Below the pieces are notes generated by a model. The model saw nothing but the letters and a program-made list of their open reading frames with translations, was not told the origin of the DNA and searched no databases. Both the position numbers and the translations under genes were made by a program. Positions 37,815 through 51,000 of a stretch of DNA of 64,000 nt are shown one piece after another; the stretch's first letter is position 1; the number at the start of each line of letters is the position of its first letter. The stretch comes from Diploscapter coronatus (taxonomy: Eukaryota > Nematoda > Chromadorea > Rhabditida > Rhabditidae). The stretch is taken from the NCBI GenBank assembly GCA_964036155.1, contig OZ038423.1:42609249-42673248 (forward strand). Reading direction: 5' to 3'.

Positions 37815-38606
37815 AAGCAATAAACTTTATTTATCGTTGATAATGAATAATTTCCACTTATGTTCACAGATTAAAAATAACCCGCACTTAGCAATAAGGG
37901 CAATCTATGCATTTTTAGATACAAATGAATTTTCATAGGCAATATTCAATTATTCAATTCCGCACAAATAGTCGTTGGTCAAAATAATTGTACGTTATCC
38001 GTATTTTTCATAATTAGATATCTGTAAATTGAAATACTATGTAATGACCTATGTAAGAAAAGACTTTGTGAAGCTTGCATCTTGTTTTTAAAAATTTCCC
38101 TAAAATTAGGGCCCGCAAACACTTTTCTGCTAACTATTACTCTGGGGTAGAAGCCATACCAATAGCTATATCTAGATATAACCTGGATGATTGAACCACT
38201 GAACAAAAATTTCAATCCCATTTTACTTTATCTATAAAATTAGGCATAAACCAGCTTAAAATGTGAACACGTATTTCTCATTTTAATTTGCATACATCAT
38301 TTTGGCCGTTTGAATTTCACTCTTCATTACTCTATCTGTTCATTTTGCGCGAGCCTCTGCGTCGCTTGTTTAGAAGGTTGAAAAATGATTTTCGCTCGAG
38401 GACACGAGAGCAGCATTATTTTCGGACAATTTTGTATTTTACTTGGCCCCTCTCACATTCCCCATCGAATTCGCCAAGTCAATGCAGGCCAATCCCAGTC
38501 TCTCGTGAATTCCAATTTTGTATGAGCAAAAAAATTAGCATACATATTGTTTGATTGTTTGCGGTCCCTATCTAAGATGAATAATTGTGCATTCTAATCG
38601 AATTTG
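37815..38606. other. Intergenic region between convergent genes
   Basis: The lipase and TMEM129-like genes converge here. Apart from the lipase poly(A) signal at 37819-37824, I see no coding or structured feature. The frame at 38288-38554 has no recognisable motif. Confidence 0.45.
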
Positions 38607-41600
38607 TCATTGATCAGCCACGGAATTGTCATCGTTAATCGGCTCTCCATTCGGACGAGTTATCCAATGAACGTCGAAGATGCAGAATATCTGCCTGCAA
38701 ATTTAAAATAAGTTTTTTTTCAATGCTTAACGAAATTTTTGTTATAAAATTTACAACTATTTTTTGAATTATTCGCAAATAATTTGTTTGTATGTACAGA
38801 AATTATTTTACGAAAATGTGAGTATTTTATTATCTTATTTTCAGAATAGGCCATCCAATCCAGTTTTTGAGTTAGTACTTTAAATTCTTGTTTTAGGTTT
38901 AGTATTGAAGATAAATGTTACCTGCAAGTGGGACAGGGCGCAGTTCCGCCGAGCCATTCGCCAGGATGATCCTGATTCTGTTTCGATGCAAATATTCTGC
39001 CCATGCAAGTTATACACCTAAAATTCTTTGTTCAAATTATAATATTTTTTAGGTAAAATACCTTCCTCATAAATAATTGACGGTATTTTATAAGAAAAAA
39101 TCTGGTTAGGATTTACATTCCGAGAATTTCATAATTTGAAATGGAAGTTGTTGTTTAATTAATTGAACGATTGCGACAATTCCAAATCGCTGACTCGGAA
39201 TAGAAGTTCCTTACCACATAGGTCTGCATTGACAGTCACTGCAGGGGACTGCGCCGTCATCTCTTCGAATGCAGCTTTGTTTCAATCTGACCTCTGGCTG
39301 TCGAGCAGAGCAACCTAGGCAGGGGTCGAGTTCCTGGAAGTATAGACAATGTTCGTGCTATAAAATTGATTTCTCATCTTTACTTAAAGAAAAGAAAATG
39401 TGGAAAAGTATCGTAATCCCAATGAAAAGTAGGAAAAATGGTTTTTTGCTATGCGCATTTTCTAAAAGAAAGCATGTGCATAATAAAGAAAATCATGACT
39501 CAGGTTTTTTTTAATTTGATATAAAATAGCTAAAAAATATTCCTAGCTTAAAAGTTAGGAAGCTTGGAATAGTAACTGTTTCAGTTTCGGAGTTGCATAT
39601 GAATTGTGATAAGATTTGATAGGGTGATGAATTTTCGCCATACTATTTTTTCAGGTTGTCAAAAATTGAATCACTGATGCCTAAAATATTACCGCGTAAT
39701 TGGGATAGGAAATTTTCTGGTTTTTGTCGACCTCGCTCTCGAAGGCCTTGACGAACTGCTCGTGCAAGGAGAATTTGAGTCGAATGTCCTGCGGCATTTC
39801 GATATGCAGCAGGTTCACATAGTCACGAAACTCCACGTTGTTGCATCTGAAAACTCGTTCCGAATAAATCATTAAAGAAAATTGTCTATCTGTAAAAAAT
39901 CGTAATTCTTATGAACAAACTAATTTTTTACTAGAAAGTTAATTATTAATAAAGATAAATTTCTTAAATTGTTAAAAGAAGTCAAAGGAAATAGAAATGT
40001 TACGTAGTTTATTTATAAAATACACACTTGAATTTGATCGGTGGGCCCACACTACTTGGCGGTTCGAGAACCAATGTAATGAGTTGAATGACTTCACTTT
40101 CGGGGAAATACTGAAATTCATTCTTTTTCAATAGAATGAAGATAACTAAAAAGGTATTCCAACAAGCTGAAAGAAATATCTGGAAAAATGCGGATAGCAA
40201 CCTGCTCTACATACTCTATCTTAACTTTGGTACGTTGGAATATTGAATTGAGCCCTTTCAATAGATCAAAAATGTGAAAATAACGAACATTGAAATCCAT
40301 TGCATCTTCGAGCCGCAATTTGCAGTCGTCCTTTTTGAAGATTTGGAAGGAGAAATTCGTGTAGTAGACGATCCAGGACTGACCGAAAGCGATTCGACTG
40401 TAGTCTGCAAATTTCAGAATTATTTTTCTATCTATTCTAGTCTCCCTTCCCTGTCTCTAACACTAGGGTCCGTAATTTATTAACCGGCAAAAATAGTAGG
40501 GAATGAAAAAAGCGTCGTACTGGATATCTTGTGTTTGATAGTGTCCCTCATGATGTACTCGAGAGAAATGACATCAGCTCCATCATCCACGGAGGGAAAG
40601 TAGCGTTGAATCGTGTGCATTGCGGGCAGAAAGCGGAAATTCGTCAAGCGATGATACAGGAAATACGCTACTGATACTGAAATGAAATAATCATTTTCCC
40701 AACCAAAATTGGCCCATATCGTATTTTATCGCAAATAAATTTTTCTGAATATTAAAGGACGTTGATTTTAGTTTAAATCGAGTATATGAGGTTGAGTGAA
40801 ATGCAAGTCGAAATTGTTCAAGCCATTGTGTATGCACCGAAGTAAAAAATTAGCTTACATAAAACGAGCAGAATGGAAGACGCAGCGACGTAATGAATAA
40901 ATCTGCTGGGATTCATAGTGAAAATGATCGAGTAGTCGTGCCACAACCACAGCATCAACGAGAAAACTGAAATACAGAAATTTAGATATTTTAACAAATG
41001 GAGAGTAGAATTTTCAACTTACGAAAAGGCAGACATCCCACGAAAGCGCGATGCACGATGATTTTCCGACACTGGTACCGAACTATGTCTGTCTCTCTGG
41101 GACCCAGGAAGGATGAGGCCCAATTCTCGAGAGTCAATCCGACTCCTGAAAGCCGAAAAATTGCTCGAATAATAAGGAATTGAAATTTCACAAGAATACA
41201 TACGTATTTCATCAAGATGCAATAGCCAATCAAATCAAAATATATTGGCTGACCAAAAGTAAGAGTTAGAAAGAAGACCCTACCTTGAAAGACGTCCGAA
41301 GGGAATATGAAGAGGTAGCTGATCAGACAGAAAATAAGGAAATGCGCGAGAATGTCCTTATTCGGCATCAGATATTTCTCTGCAAGTTCGTTGTGTCATC
41401 GACTTTTCCTAATCAATAAATAGATTGCAGAATTGAGGTCAGACTTGCAGGAAGATAACTGCAAGTAGTGCGGTGCGGTAGCCTATTATTTGCGACGCAG
41501 TGCAGTCGAAGTGAAAAAATGAAAATCTATAGTGCAGTTGCAGGTGCAAATTTTAGAAAATTTTCAAGTCCAATTGCATTTCTTTCAATTTTACTAAATT

Positions 41601-41960
41601 TCATAACGTTTCGATGCTGATCAGACTCTCAGAAGTTATTTTACAATTGGCATATATTTTGAAAGCGACCCGTTCACAATTCCTACCTTTTTTATCATTT
41701 TTTTTTCAAGCAACTCAGGCATTTCTGCTTGTGCGGGTTCGACATTTTTGGAAACAAGACAAAATAAAAGGCTTTCTTCTCAAAATGCCCGATCTAGCTT
41801 GAGCTAAACTATTTGAAATTCATAATTTTATTTTTTTATTTAGCTTACCATCGACATCCCTGTATTCTGCTTCGCTTGGTATGTAGGGTTGAGCTGCATT
41901 CGCGCGTTCTGTCAGAAATAGCAGCAGAGGGAGACTGAATTGTAAAAGCCGAAGGAGCAT
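38607..41960 (-). CDS. TMEM129: TMEM129-type ER E3 ubiquitin ligase
   Basis: TMEM129 is an ER membrane E3 ligase with an atypical all-Cys RING that acts in ER-associated degradation. The C-terminal exons match it closely: ELDPCLGCSTARGQ, then VPCSDCQCRPMW, ITCMGRIFASKQNQDHPGEW, and PCPTCR spliced to QIFCIFDV, in the order and spacing of the family's CxxC-rich RING. The N-terminal part also matches: GLTLENWASSFLGPRETDIV corresponds to the 'GLTVQNLLSGWLG' region. The protein begins at 41960 with a hydrophobic MLLRLLQFSLPLLLFLTERA, followed by two or more further hydrophobic helices (LAHFLIFCLISYLFIF; IHYVAASSILLVLC). The middle segments (SWIVYYTNFSFQIF, VNLLHIEMPQDIRL) form the soluble domain. 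About ten exons. A CAG lies ten bases before the ATG. It ends in VADQ-stop at 38607-38609. Confidence 0.92.
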
Positions 41961-42495
41961 GGCTATTTGGCTGGACTGATCGAGTGGTTGGATGATGCAG
42001 GCAGGCAGCTAATGAACTAGTGAATAGGCCATCTGAAGCAGAGAAATAAAAAACGGTGGCAGGAACCTGTTTTGACAGACAAAATGAAGGAAAAACGATA
42101 CGCTGACGTTCAATTGCCAGTGAAACAAAAATGCGCGCCGTTTATGCGGAATGCAAAGACGAATAGAGGCAACTCGGAAGTTTCGCAACCTCACTGCTTT
42201 GTGAGATAGTATGTAAAAGTGAGGGAGCCTTTCCCTATCCCTAAGTACTATTTCGCAAAGTGGCGAGGTTGCGAGATTTCCGAATATCCGAATAGTGAAG
42301 AGAAGAGAATGCTTCTTTCGTTTCAACAGTGATTTTTACTGAGAAAGACTTGAGAATGATTGATTTGGGATTTCAATTTATTTTTAAATTCGCTTCAACG
42401 TTATGCCATGGAACCCGTAATTTTAAATGGTGCAACTTTTCACCTAAATAATCGTTATTCAAAAGTTTTATTCAAGATTCGAAGGAGTTTCCCTT
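41961..42495. other. Intergenic region with palindrome
   Basis: This lies between two minus-strand genes and should contain the promoter or outron of the TMEM129-like gene. It holds the palindrome at 42175-42282. No coding content is supported. Confidence 0.45.
42175..42282. repeat. Palindromic element (~27-bp arms)
   Basis: CGGAAGTTTCGCAACCTCAC (from 42175) pairs with CAAAGTGGCGAGGTTGCGAG (from 42256), about 22 of 27 positions. Pairing continues partly inward (GATAGTAT with GTACTATT). The unit is 108 bp and lies upstream of the TMEM129-like gene. Confidence 0.65.
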
Positions 42496-44486
42496 TTAAA
42501 CCGAAAATATATTGAGTGTCATCAGATTTTCGGAGCTCTTCTTGCAGACAATGTTAAACTTATGGGCATCTCTCGCTTCGATATTTGCACTGAAAGGAAA
42601 GTGATACTCTCTTTGGTTCTAGAAGTTGTCTATGTAATGTCTTTTACCTGAACCCATTGTCATCTAGATTCAATTGATTGATTGCTTGGGGGTTAATGTG
42701 AGTAAATATCTGATCAGGCAGGTTGGTCATTTGAATGTTAGGAGCTGCGAATGCGAATGCATAGCGATTGAATCGGGGAATCGATGTCATCAAACGCTGA
42801 AAGAAGATCGTCTTTAATCAGAACAGATTCGCGAACTCGGTAGAATAAAGAGGGCATAATTTGGTCCATCGAATGACGAACTATTAAAGATTGATTATTT
42901 TAGATGAGTTCGATCATTTATTTTTACTTTCAATAGTTTCGAAGAAATGAATTTTCAGACCCCTATCTTGCGCTATAATTTTTCCCTAATAATGAAAACT
43001 TCTTACATTTAGAATATATGCAGCCCTTTCTGCATTAAATCTGGGCTCTTCATCTTGAGCCAGGGTAATCGTTCGAAATTTTTGAGAATTTTCATGATTT
43101 CTAGAGACATTCCACACAACTCTACCGATGTTTTCCAGAATCACATCGATGAACTAAATGTGTAAAATATTAGAGAAAAAAATTGAATCCATGGTAACGA
43201 AAATAAATCTCACTTTGTCATCAAATATCTTTTCTTTGAATAGAGATAAGCAAAATCGACACGAAGTGAATTTTATTGCCTTCACATCTAAATTGAAAAA
43301 ATCATAAGTATTCGACTATCTAGATAAATTAATACTGAAAAGAGTATTACTTTCGATTAAATTCTTATATCCCGCAAATCGAAAATTATCACTGCATTGA
43401 ACTTGAATCATGAAAAAATCGAGTTCCTCGAGATTTCGATAATTTTTATCGATGATGTCCAAAATAGCCCATAAATATTTACCGGATAATTGATTCTGTG
43501 ATGATAAGTTATTCATTTAATTTACTTTAACTAGTTAAAAAGACTTACAATGACAAATGATTTAATATGGGATCGATTTAATAGGAAATTAGTGAAATGG
43601 ATTGCTTCAGTTAACGCAGACGAACATTTCGAATACTTGAATTTTTTATCGTAATCAATTGCAAACCCAACATCGTTATTGTGATCACCTGCAAGCGAGT
43701 TTGTATTCTCTTCCGTGATTATTTTTCCTATTAATTTTAGAAAATTCTAACTTTAAATTGCATACCCATAACAATTCTGGAGATGTATTGTTTGACGTAG
43801 TCTTGAGCTGCTCTAGGTGCATCATTATGCGAATGCGATTTGTTAAAATCAATATTCCATTTTATTTTATGGAGCGTTGGTATATTTCTGTCATCCAGTA
43901 CAATAAGCGAAAAGGCAAATTTGTATATATTCGATATTAGTTCCTGAATTATATCCCCGTTTTCCCACAAATTGCAACTTTTTTTCGAGCTTCCCAGAAC
44001 CTTTTCGTTTTCAACGCTCTCTTGTCTACACTGTCCAAGCACATGATGCTAGGAAGCGTGTCTACCTTCATGGTGGCGTGCGCGTAGTGGATAGAGAGTT
44101 AAATGTTTGTCCTTTCTTGGGCAATAGGCAAGAGATCGCTGATTGAGAGAGCGTAGAGAAGCGCGAAAAAATTGAAATTTGTGGGAAAAAGAGAATCAAA
44201 AGTGTCTATGTACAACCAAATGAAAATGCAATAATATTCATGCATCTGATAATTAAGTTCGTATGAAAACTAACGATAATGGTTTTCTTACCTTTTTATT
44301 CTCCGCTAAGGTAGTAACTATTTTGAGTTTGAACCCGTGAATAGGAATGAGAGGCCAGTGAGAAGAGGAGGGCAGGTCGGCGATGGAACGAAGTCGATGA
44401 GTTGTCCGACACAGAGTGATTGTGTCGGCCAATTCTTGACGCGACACAATCAGACGGATCAATTCGTTATTTAGATGATTGAGCAT
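42496..44486 (-). CDS. F-box-like protein
   Basis: The start ATG at 44486 follows a CATTCCAG acceptor by two bases. Exon 1 reads MLNHLNNELIRLIVSRQE then LADTITLCRTTHRLRSIADL, with the Leu, Ile and Cys-x4-Leu spacing of an F-box, which binds Skp1 in SCF ubiquitin ligases. About seven further exons join in phase (boundaries near 44292/43943, 43741/43692, 43500 and 43290) and encode segments such as ELISNIYKFAFSLIVLDDRN, NQLSGKYLWAILDIIDKNYR, VKAIKFTSCRFCLSLFKEKI and PDQIFTHINPQAINQLNLDD, ending MTLNIFSV-stop at 42496-42498. About 400 residues. The C-terminal part is a diverged substrate-binding domain, perhaps of the nematode FTH type. The F-box call rests on a short N-terminal pattern. Intron 1 carries a MITE ending about ten bases from the acceptor. 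Confidence 0.6.
43954..44198. repeat. Hairpin element (CCCCGTTTTCCCACAA arms), copy 2
   Basis: The left arm starts CCCCGTTTTCCCACAAATTG at 43954; the right arm, about 44157-44193 (GAAGCGCGAAAAAATTG then AATTTGTGGGAAAAAG), is its diverged complement. The left arm is shared with the element at 27625-27722. The 245-bp unit fills most of intron 1 of the F-box-like gene and ends about ten bases from the exon-2 acceptor at 43944-43945, so it supplies that acceptor's upstream sequence. Confidence 0.75.
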
Positions 44487-44519
44487 CGCTGGAATGAATA
44501 CAATGAACGAATGCTGCAA

Positions 44520-45297
44520 TACACATGCAGATGACTAGGGACCGCAAACGGTTTTAAACAGTTCACCATTTTCTGCATTTTTCACTTCAAAAAATCAATT
44601 TTCGATATAACTAAAAACTCGCGAAGAAAAAATAAAAGTAAAGAAAAATATTTCTGACGGAAAAAATCGACAAACCCGGTGATCAACGAAACGAACACGA
44701 TCGTGCAAGCACTTTCAGATATAACTTTTGACCAAAATTTCCTTTTTCCGAGTGATTAATCGAATTTGATTATCCCGATTTGTGTCCACCCACTTTGAAG
44801 AGTACCTGCTTTCTATGTTTTGAGTTTCAAATGACCACTTTTTGAACAAAAACGAAAAATGAAAGGGGGAGAAGTTTATGGTCCCTACAGACGACAAGTT
44901 GCTTGAACCACTGGATGAATTTATCTCACTTTCGTGCAAATATGACATTCCCAGTTGATAAACTACAGCAGGTGAATGGGCAAAAATTCTATGTTTAGTT
45001 CACCCCTTGAAAAATTTGATAGTTTTGCATTCGATTATTTAGAAAAGGTCACTCAACTGTACTGCAGATAAATATCAATTTCAACACATCATTCTTCACG
45101 AAGTAAAAATGACTCATTATAGAAGTAAAACATTGCTACGATGAAAGTATCTAGGAAACCTGATTACTAATTTAGCTGATGATTTTCCAATAAATAAAGG
45201 ATTTAGTCATTCTCGGGTTTAAATATTGAAATTTAGCATTCCTACTGCCCTAGGTAAATTCTATTGATCTATTCGTTAATATTATTTAGTGAACCTA
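44520..45297. promoter_or_regulatory. Divergent intergenic region
   Basis: This separates the F-box-like gene (-) from the type I membrane protein gene (+), so both promoters should lie here. No motif is recognised. ATTATTTAG ends at 45289, eight bases before the next ATG, and could be a spliced-leader acceptor. Confidence 0.35.
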
Positions 45298-46603
45298 ATG
45301 CAGTTCTACAAATTATTGCAATGTACATGTTTGTATTCTATTCCTCGTTTAATTCTAGCAGATCAAAATACTATGATTAGTAGCACCGGTATGAGTTTTT
45401 TTTTATTGTGTTGTCAAACCTTTATAAATCTGCTAGTTGACCAATAGTTGAGCATATTATCATTTTTACTCAATTATATTTTTTATTACAGAGCAATCAT
45501 CGACTATCAAAACTCCTTCGAATACTCCAATTTCTAATCTAACATCAATCGCAACCACGAAAGAATCTTCAAATGCGAAGAACGATTCGTGGATAGATGA
45601 TGAACAGTTAATGATAATAATCGATGTTCTAAGTGCAAATGTATCAGAAAATAATTCATCATCTACTTCTGTACCTAAAAGGTAATTTATATCGTGATGA
45701 AGATCATATTTTAGAAAGATAAAATATTGATACTATTGAATTTCAATTCTCTCTTTGATAATTCAAAGTAATTTTTGTCATTAAGTAAAGAAATATCATT
45801 TCTACTTCCAATCAAGTAACAATTTCAGAAACTTAAGATTCTACATAAATCTAACAGTGATCATATCAGTTTTGGCATTTGCGGTATTATTTTATCTTGG
45901 GATCGAATGTTATAGACATTGTGTGATGAAATCTGCACGTCGAGCCTACAGTTAGTCAATCATTTCAATAGTCTTGAGAAATATTAGGTTGGTGAGAAAG
46001 TTCTGCCACATGTAATATTTGCTCAAATCAATTTCGGCAATTCTTTAGATTAGAGATAAATGAAATTTTACTACTTGTCGAGTATCACCAAGATGGGTAT
46101 TATTCTCAGTGACCGATAACTTGAAATAAAATAAACAAATCATATATTTGAATGTGCAAAGTGTGCATTGCGTATTATCAAATAGTCATCGTCTTCATTC
46201 ATTGAATATGATGCAATAACGTAAAATCTACTCTAAACACCACAAATTTCCGAGCATCTAATTTTTATCCCTTCTATTTCGTCTCAAGTAATCGTTCAAT
46301 CGTTCATTTACAATATCAAACAATTTTAATAAGACCTATTTTTCATCTGTCTGTGAAATCGTGAATTCAGAATATAAAATGCAACACAACTTATTTTCAC
46401 ACTATCATTTGCATTTACGTGATTTTCCTTGCACATTTTAATTCTTGAAATATTTAGGATCTGTGCCCCAAAATAATGTTGAAACAGCGAATAAATTGAT
46501 GACGACTGAAGTACGCTCTTCAACTGATGATAACGCAGTTATTTTTGAAAAATCTAGTCGAAATTCGAACAAGATTTGGAGTGACGATGATGATGATATT
46601 TAA
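45298..46603 (+). CDS. Type I membrane protein with Ser/Thr/Asn-rich ectodomain, function unknown
   Basis: I do not recognise this protein. Four exons join in phase for about 170 residues, with boundaries near 45389/45491, 45682/45829 and 45951/46459. It starts with a signal-like MQFYKLLQCTCLYSIPRLIL. The ectodomain of about 75 residues is rich in Ser, Thr and Asn (SSTIKTPSNTPISNL; NVSENNSSSTS), with Asn-linked glycosylation sequons and likely O-glycosylation. One transmembrane helix follows (LTVIISVLAFAVLFYLGI), then a Cys-His juxtamembrane stretch (ECYRHCVMKSARR) and an acidic C-terminus WSDDDDDI. The small mucin-like layout is similar in kind, not in sequence, to the protein at 14199-21453. 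Confidence 0.6.
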
Positions 46604-48061
46604 TTACTATTTATTTTTCATAAATTACTAAAATTCCATAACATGATCTCATTTCGCAATATTATCTATGAAAATAGCGAATTGATTTTCAGCAATAAGT
46701 CTATCGATGCCGTTTTTCATCCAAATCCGATCGTCTCGCGTTTTTCTAGTTTCTCATTCGCTTTTTCACTTTCAAACGCTCTCGTTTATCCGCAAAATTT
46801 GAAATGAAACAGAAATGTCAATGAAAAAGTAAATTAGTATGCAAACTCGAAGAATCTTTTCGGTTATAAACAAGTACTTTACCAAAAGAAAAACTTTATT
46901 ACTTCTATCTAAAAATTTCGATCAAATCAAACTTTATATGAAATTTGGATAAAAATAACAATGAAGGGAAGTAATAAAAATAAAATAATCCAGCCGCACC
47001 ATTTGCAAGGAAAATGTTCAAAAATCAACAATGCGAGTTGTTGTGGAAGGATTGATTTCGAAGAAAACGAAATGAACTTGACGAAAATTGGCTCGTGTCG
47101 AGTAAGAATTTGCCGATTTCAAATTTCTGAATTTCTACAAAAAAAAATTCTTGATTTTTCAAACATTTGCCACTTCGTGCACATCGTTGAACATCAATTT
47201 TCATGGATTTTCAGGGATTATGCAAAAAACAACAAATGGTATTGAAAAGTCAAGCCCTTCTGTAGAATTTCAGTCATTTTGAACCGACTTATTCAAATCA
47301 CAGTTAGGGGTTTCGACAGAGAAACGCCGTCGTTCGCTGTCAAATCGATCGATGTTTCAGACACAAAAATGAACGAGACCTGAAAATCCGACCGAAATTC
47401 CAGCTTCTGAACGGTAAAAATGAGGAAAAGAGAAGAATTGGCAATCATCCCGCAAAATTATCTATGAAAAATGAAAATGATGTCTCCGAAGAATGAAGAA
47501 AAATGAAAACAGTGATTGCAGAAACCCGCAACGAATAAATAAAAACTGTGAGAGGAGAGGGTGGAGTGCAATAAGAATAAAAGTAAACGTAAAATAGAAA
47601 TCCATGAAAAGAAGGGAAAAATGGAAATCACATTTTCGCGTATCTTTACTAGTTGGATGGTACACATCAGATTGAAAACGAGGAGGAAATAAATAAGGGG
47701 AAAACAAAAATTTTCACTTGGAAATGAGCATTACTCTCAATAATTTGTTGAAATACGAAGGAATAGCTATTAAGAAATTGAGATAAATGCGTTATAGAAT
47801 AGAGTGATTTTTGTTTGGGGAAGTAGAATTGTAGTTTTTTACTACAAAACTTTATTTCCTACTAAATAATAAGAGAAGGGCCAATTTTACAATGAAATTC
47901 CAATGAATGGAATGCATGCAAAATTGGTGTAGGCCAATTTGAATGGAAAGGAAGAGAAGAAGTGGAAGAAGATGGGAAGTGAGAAGAACAAGGTGTTTTG
48001 GCGTGTTGGCGAGTGGCCTGAAAGAGTGTAGGCGGTCTTGGGCCTCTTTGGGTTGAGTGGC
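46604..48061. other. Intergenic region between convergent genes
   Basis: This 1.46 kb lies between the type I membrane protein and the 3' end of the PDI gene. I see no conserved coding motif; the frame at 46961-47245 has no recognisable features. It probably holds the 3' UTRs of both genes. Confidence 0.45.
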
Positions 48062-51000
48062 TTAGAGCTCCTCGTGGCCTTCGCCTTCCTCCTCACCCTC
48101 CTCGGCAGCCTTGTCGTCATCCGAAGGGCCAGAGCCTTCCTTGCCCTGCAAAATCGTTTTCTTCTTTTTCATTTTTTAAAAACATTTTCATTCTTTTCTA
48201 GTATTGCTCTCTATGCGGCGTAGAGCGCAAATGGTTTCTCAAATTTGATATTGGTAGGATTTGAAGCTTTCAAAAATATTGTGGAACTCTTAAGTACTTG
48301 AATCAAAAAGAAAATTTTAATTTGGACCAGTCTAAACCTCCTAGTTAACTCGATAATTGAACTTCAAAATATCCTAGAAAATCTCGGAAATTCCACTAAA
48401 TTTTCGGACTTTTGCAGGGGTCCGATTCAAAAAATTTCAATTTCTGCATATTCAAATTTGAGCATTGGCGTTCTCTATCTATGTGAAGAAATATGTTACT
48501 CTTTCTTCCACTTTTTGGAGTGCAGTCGTTTTTTTTTTCCTATTTTGAAAAATTGTGTTGAATATTTTTTCCTCCAAAGCATTAACCATTTTTTTAATGA
48601 TTTTGAAGACATATTCCAAGTGTCCGTACCTGAGACTCGAGGAACTTGGTGAATCCTTCGAGAGTACGGTCGCCCGAGTAGTCGACGATCTTGTTGGAGC
48701 CGGCCGGGAAGAACTTAATGGTGGGGAATGACTGGATCTTCACGTCTTCAATCTGAAATTAGAGAAATTATTCAATGCTTCTTTCGTCCTATCAGCCCTG
48801 AAAGATTTCATCAGCGTTTGACTTTGCTGAATAACCCATAAATGATTATCGCCAGAAGAGGAGATATCGATTTTTGATAATATCAGTGTCACGTAATTCC
48901 ATTTCTGTTGCTTGAACTCTCGAAACTCATTATTTTGATTTGGTTTTTTTTGTTCAACGTTTTTCACCTCATTGGCAGTGGAATCCATCTTGGCGATGAC
49001 GATGTTCTCGTGATCGGCGTACTTCTCTCCGAGTTTGTCCCAGGTCGGGGCGAGCTGTTTGCAGTGACCGCACCACGGTGCGTAGAACTCGACCAGCACG
49101 TTCTTCGACTGATCGCGGGCAACCTGAACAATAATTACTTCATTTAGGGAGATTTATAATTTTAGGAAACACAATCATTTGCTATTCAATTTGGAGCAAG
49201 GATATTTGTATTGTGTTAATCAAAAATCGAGTAGTGTCGAAGAAAACGAGCAATATCGCGTAAACGAAAGAGCACGGAATGATGAACAGATTAGACGTTG
49301 AAGAAGCAATAAAAAATACATTGCATTGAAAATGGAAGACTAATCTATGCCCCATTCTGGTATTTCGTTTACACATTATTACGTATTTTATCCAGGTTTG
49401 ATTAAATTTGACTGATACAACATCATTTCATTATATTCTGCACGTACCTTCTCGAAGTTCTTTCCGACAAGGACCTTGACGGGGTGTTTGTTCCAGTCAT
49501 CAGGGATTTCCTCGGACATGAGGTGGGGCTTGAGGCTGCCGTCCAGGTAGCTCTGCGTGAACTTGACAATGTTCTCCGTGTTGATCTCGTCGAAATCGGG
49601 CTTGAACCTATAAAAATACATTTATGATGATCAATCTCTAGACTTCTATCATTCAGAATGAGTCATTGAACTTATTGAAATGGGTAACTTTGACCAAGTC
49701 TGAAAGACGTTTCAACTTTTCCTCCTTCTTTTTACTTTTTCCTAACTCTGTACTCACTTGGTCATGTCCTCCTCGAGGGAAATGAGTCTAATGGAAGGCA
49801 GGTCGTCCTTTCTGAGGCCGAAGAATTCCATGATTCGGGCATTGTCTTCCACGTCCGTGTTGATGTAGACGAACAGAACCTGCAACTCAATCGTCACTCT
49901 CGAATTTCAAATAGATAGCAGATTTTTCTGCAAAAATAAGAGCGTAGAAATTGTGTAATAGTAAGTTCTCCACAATCTATCACCCTTGCATGTCTTTGGG
50001 CAGAAGAATCAAAGAATCCTCTCACCTTGCCCTTAAACTGCTTGGCGGCATTCTTGAACTCTCCCTCGAGCTTCTCGAAGTCAGAGGATTCCTTCGAGAC
50101 GAACAGCAGGTTGTGCGTCTTGATTTCTCCACCGAAGATCACGGAGGCGGTTTCCTGCAAATTCAATCAGTTAGTTCTTTTCCAGATTTGAAATCATCTT
50201 TTCAAATTTTCATCAAAGTGATTCGAGTAATTTGAGGAACTGTCATGATTCTTTTCTCCATTATCATTCCTTGTCATCCTTGTCATAGTGTTCAATCTTT
50301 AAGTAGAATGAAGTGAGCGAGGCCTTTTCAGGCAAACTGCAAAGCGGCAACATAAAAGTGGGCAGAGCGTTTGCATTAAAGTCCAACAATTAATGAAAAG
50401 AATGCATTCGTCCTCGCCCACTTTTTGCACTATTCCTGAAAAGGCCACGTCCATTTCATTCTGCTTGGGGATTGGACGACATTGGACTGTACCTGAGTGA
50501 ACTCGGAGACGAGAGCGAGTCTGTTGGCCTGAATCCAAGCCTTCAGATTGTCGGCACTCAGCTTCTCGTCGAACACGGTGCGGCCGTCGTCGAACTTCTT
50601 CAGCAGAACGATGCCTTCGCCCTGAAAACTGACATTTTAATTTTTTTTACGTCGAAACCCAAATTTCCATGTCATTCAGTAAATTCTTATCTCTCAAAAA
50701 TTGCGTCATCCAAATTTCGAAAGAAAAATAGCATGACGCTGCATAGTGCACATGATATTTTGACATTTTCGTATTATTGAGACTGTTTGAATCCGTATTT
50801 TATTTTTCATTTCACGAGGTTCCATTTTGAAATTGTCATTATGATATTTGCGATAGAAATGACGCTTGTGCCGCAGCTATTCAAACAAGCTGCGTTCAAT
50901 TAGTCTTTTCGCCTTCGCTTCCCTGCCTTTTTCAGTCTTTTCAGCTCTTTGTCTTTCGAAACCGTGCTTTGAAAAATTTTAAATAGGCTGTACGACATTT

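Noticed and set aside
44068..44160. Possible tRNA-derived SINE inside the MITE (GCGCGTAGTGGATAGAG resembles an A box)
   Set aside because: No convincing B box or tRNA fold follows, and the inverted arms already explain the element.
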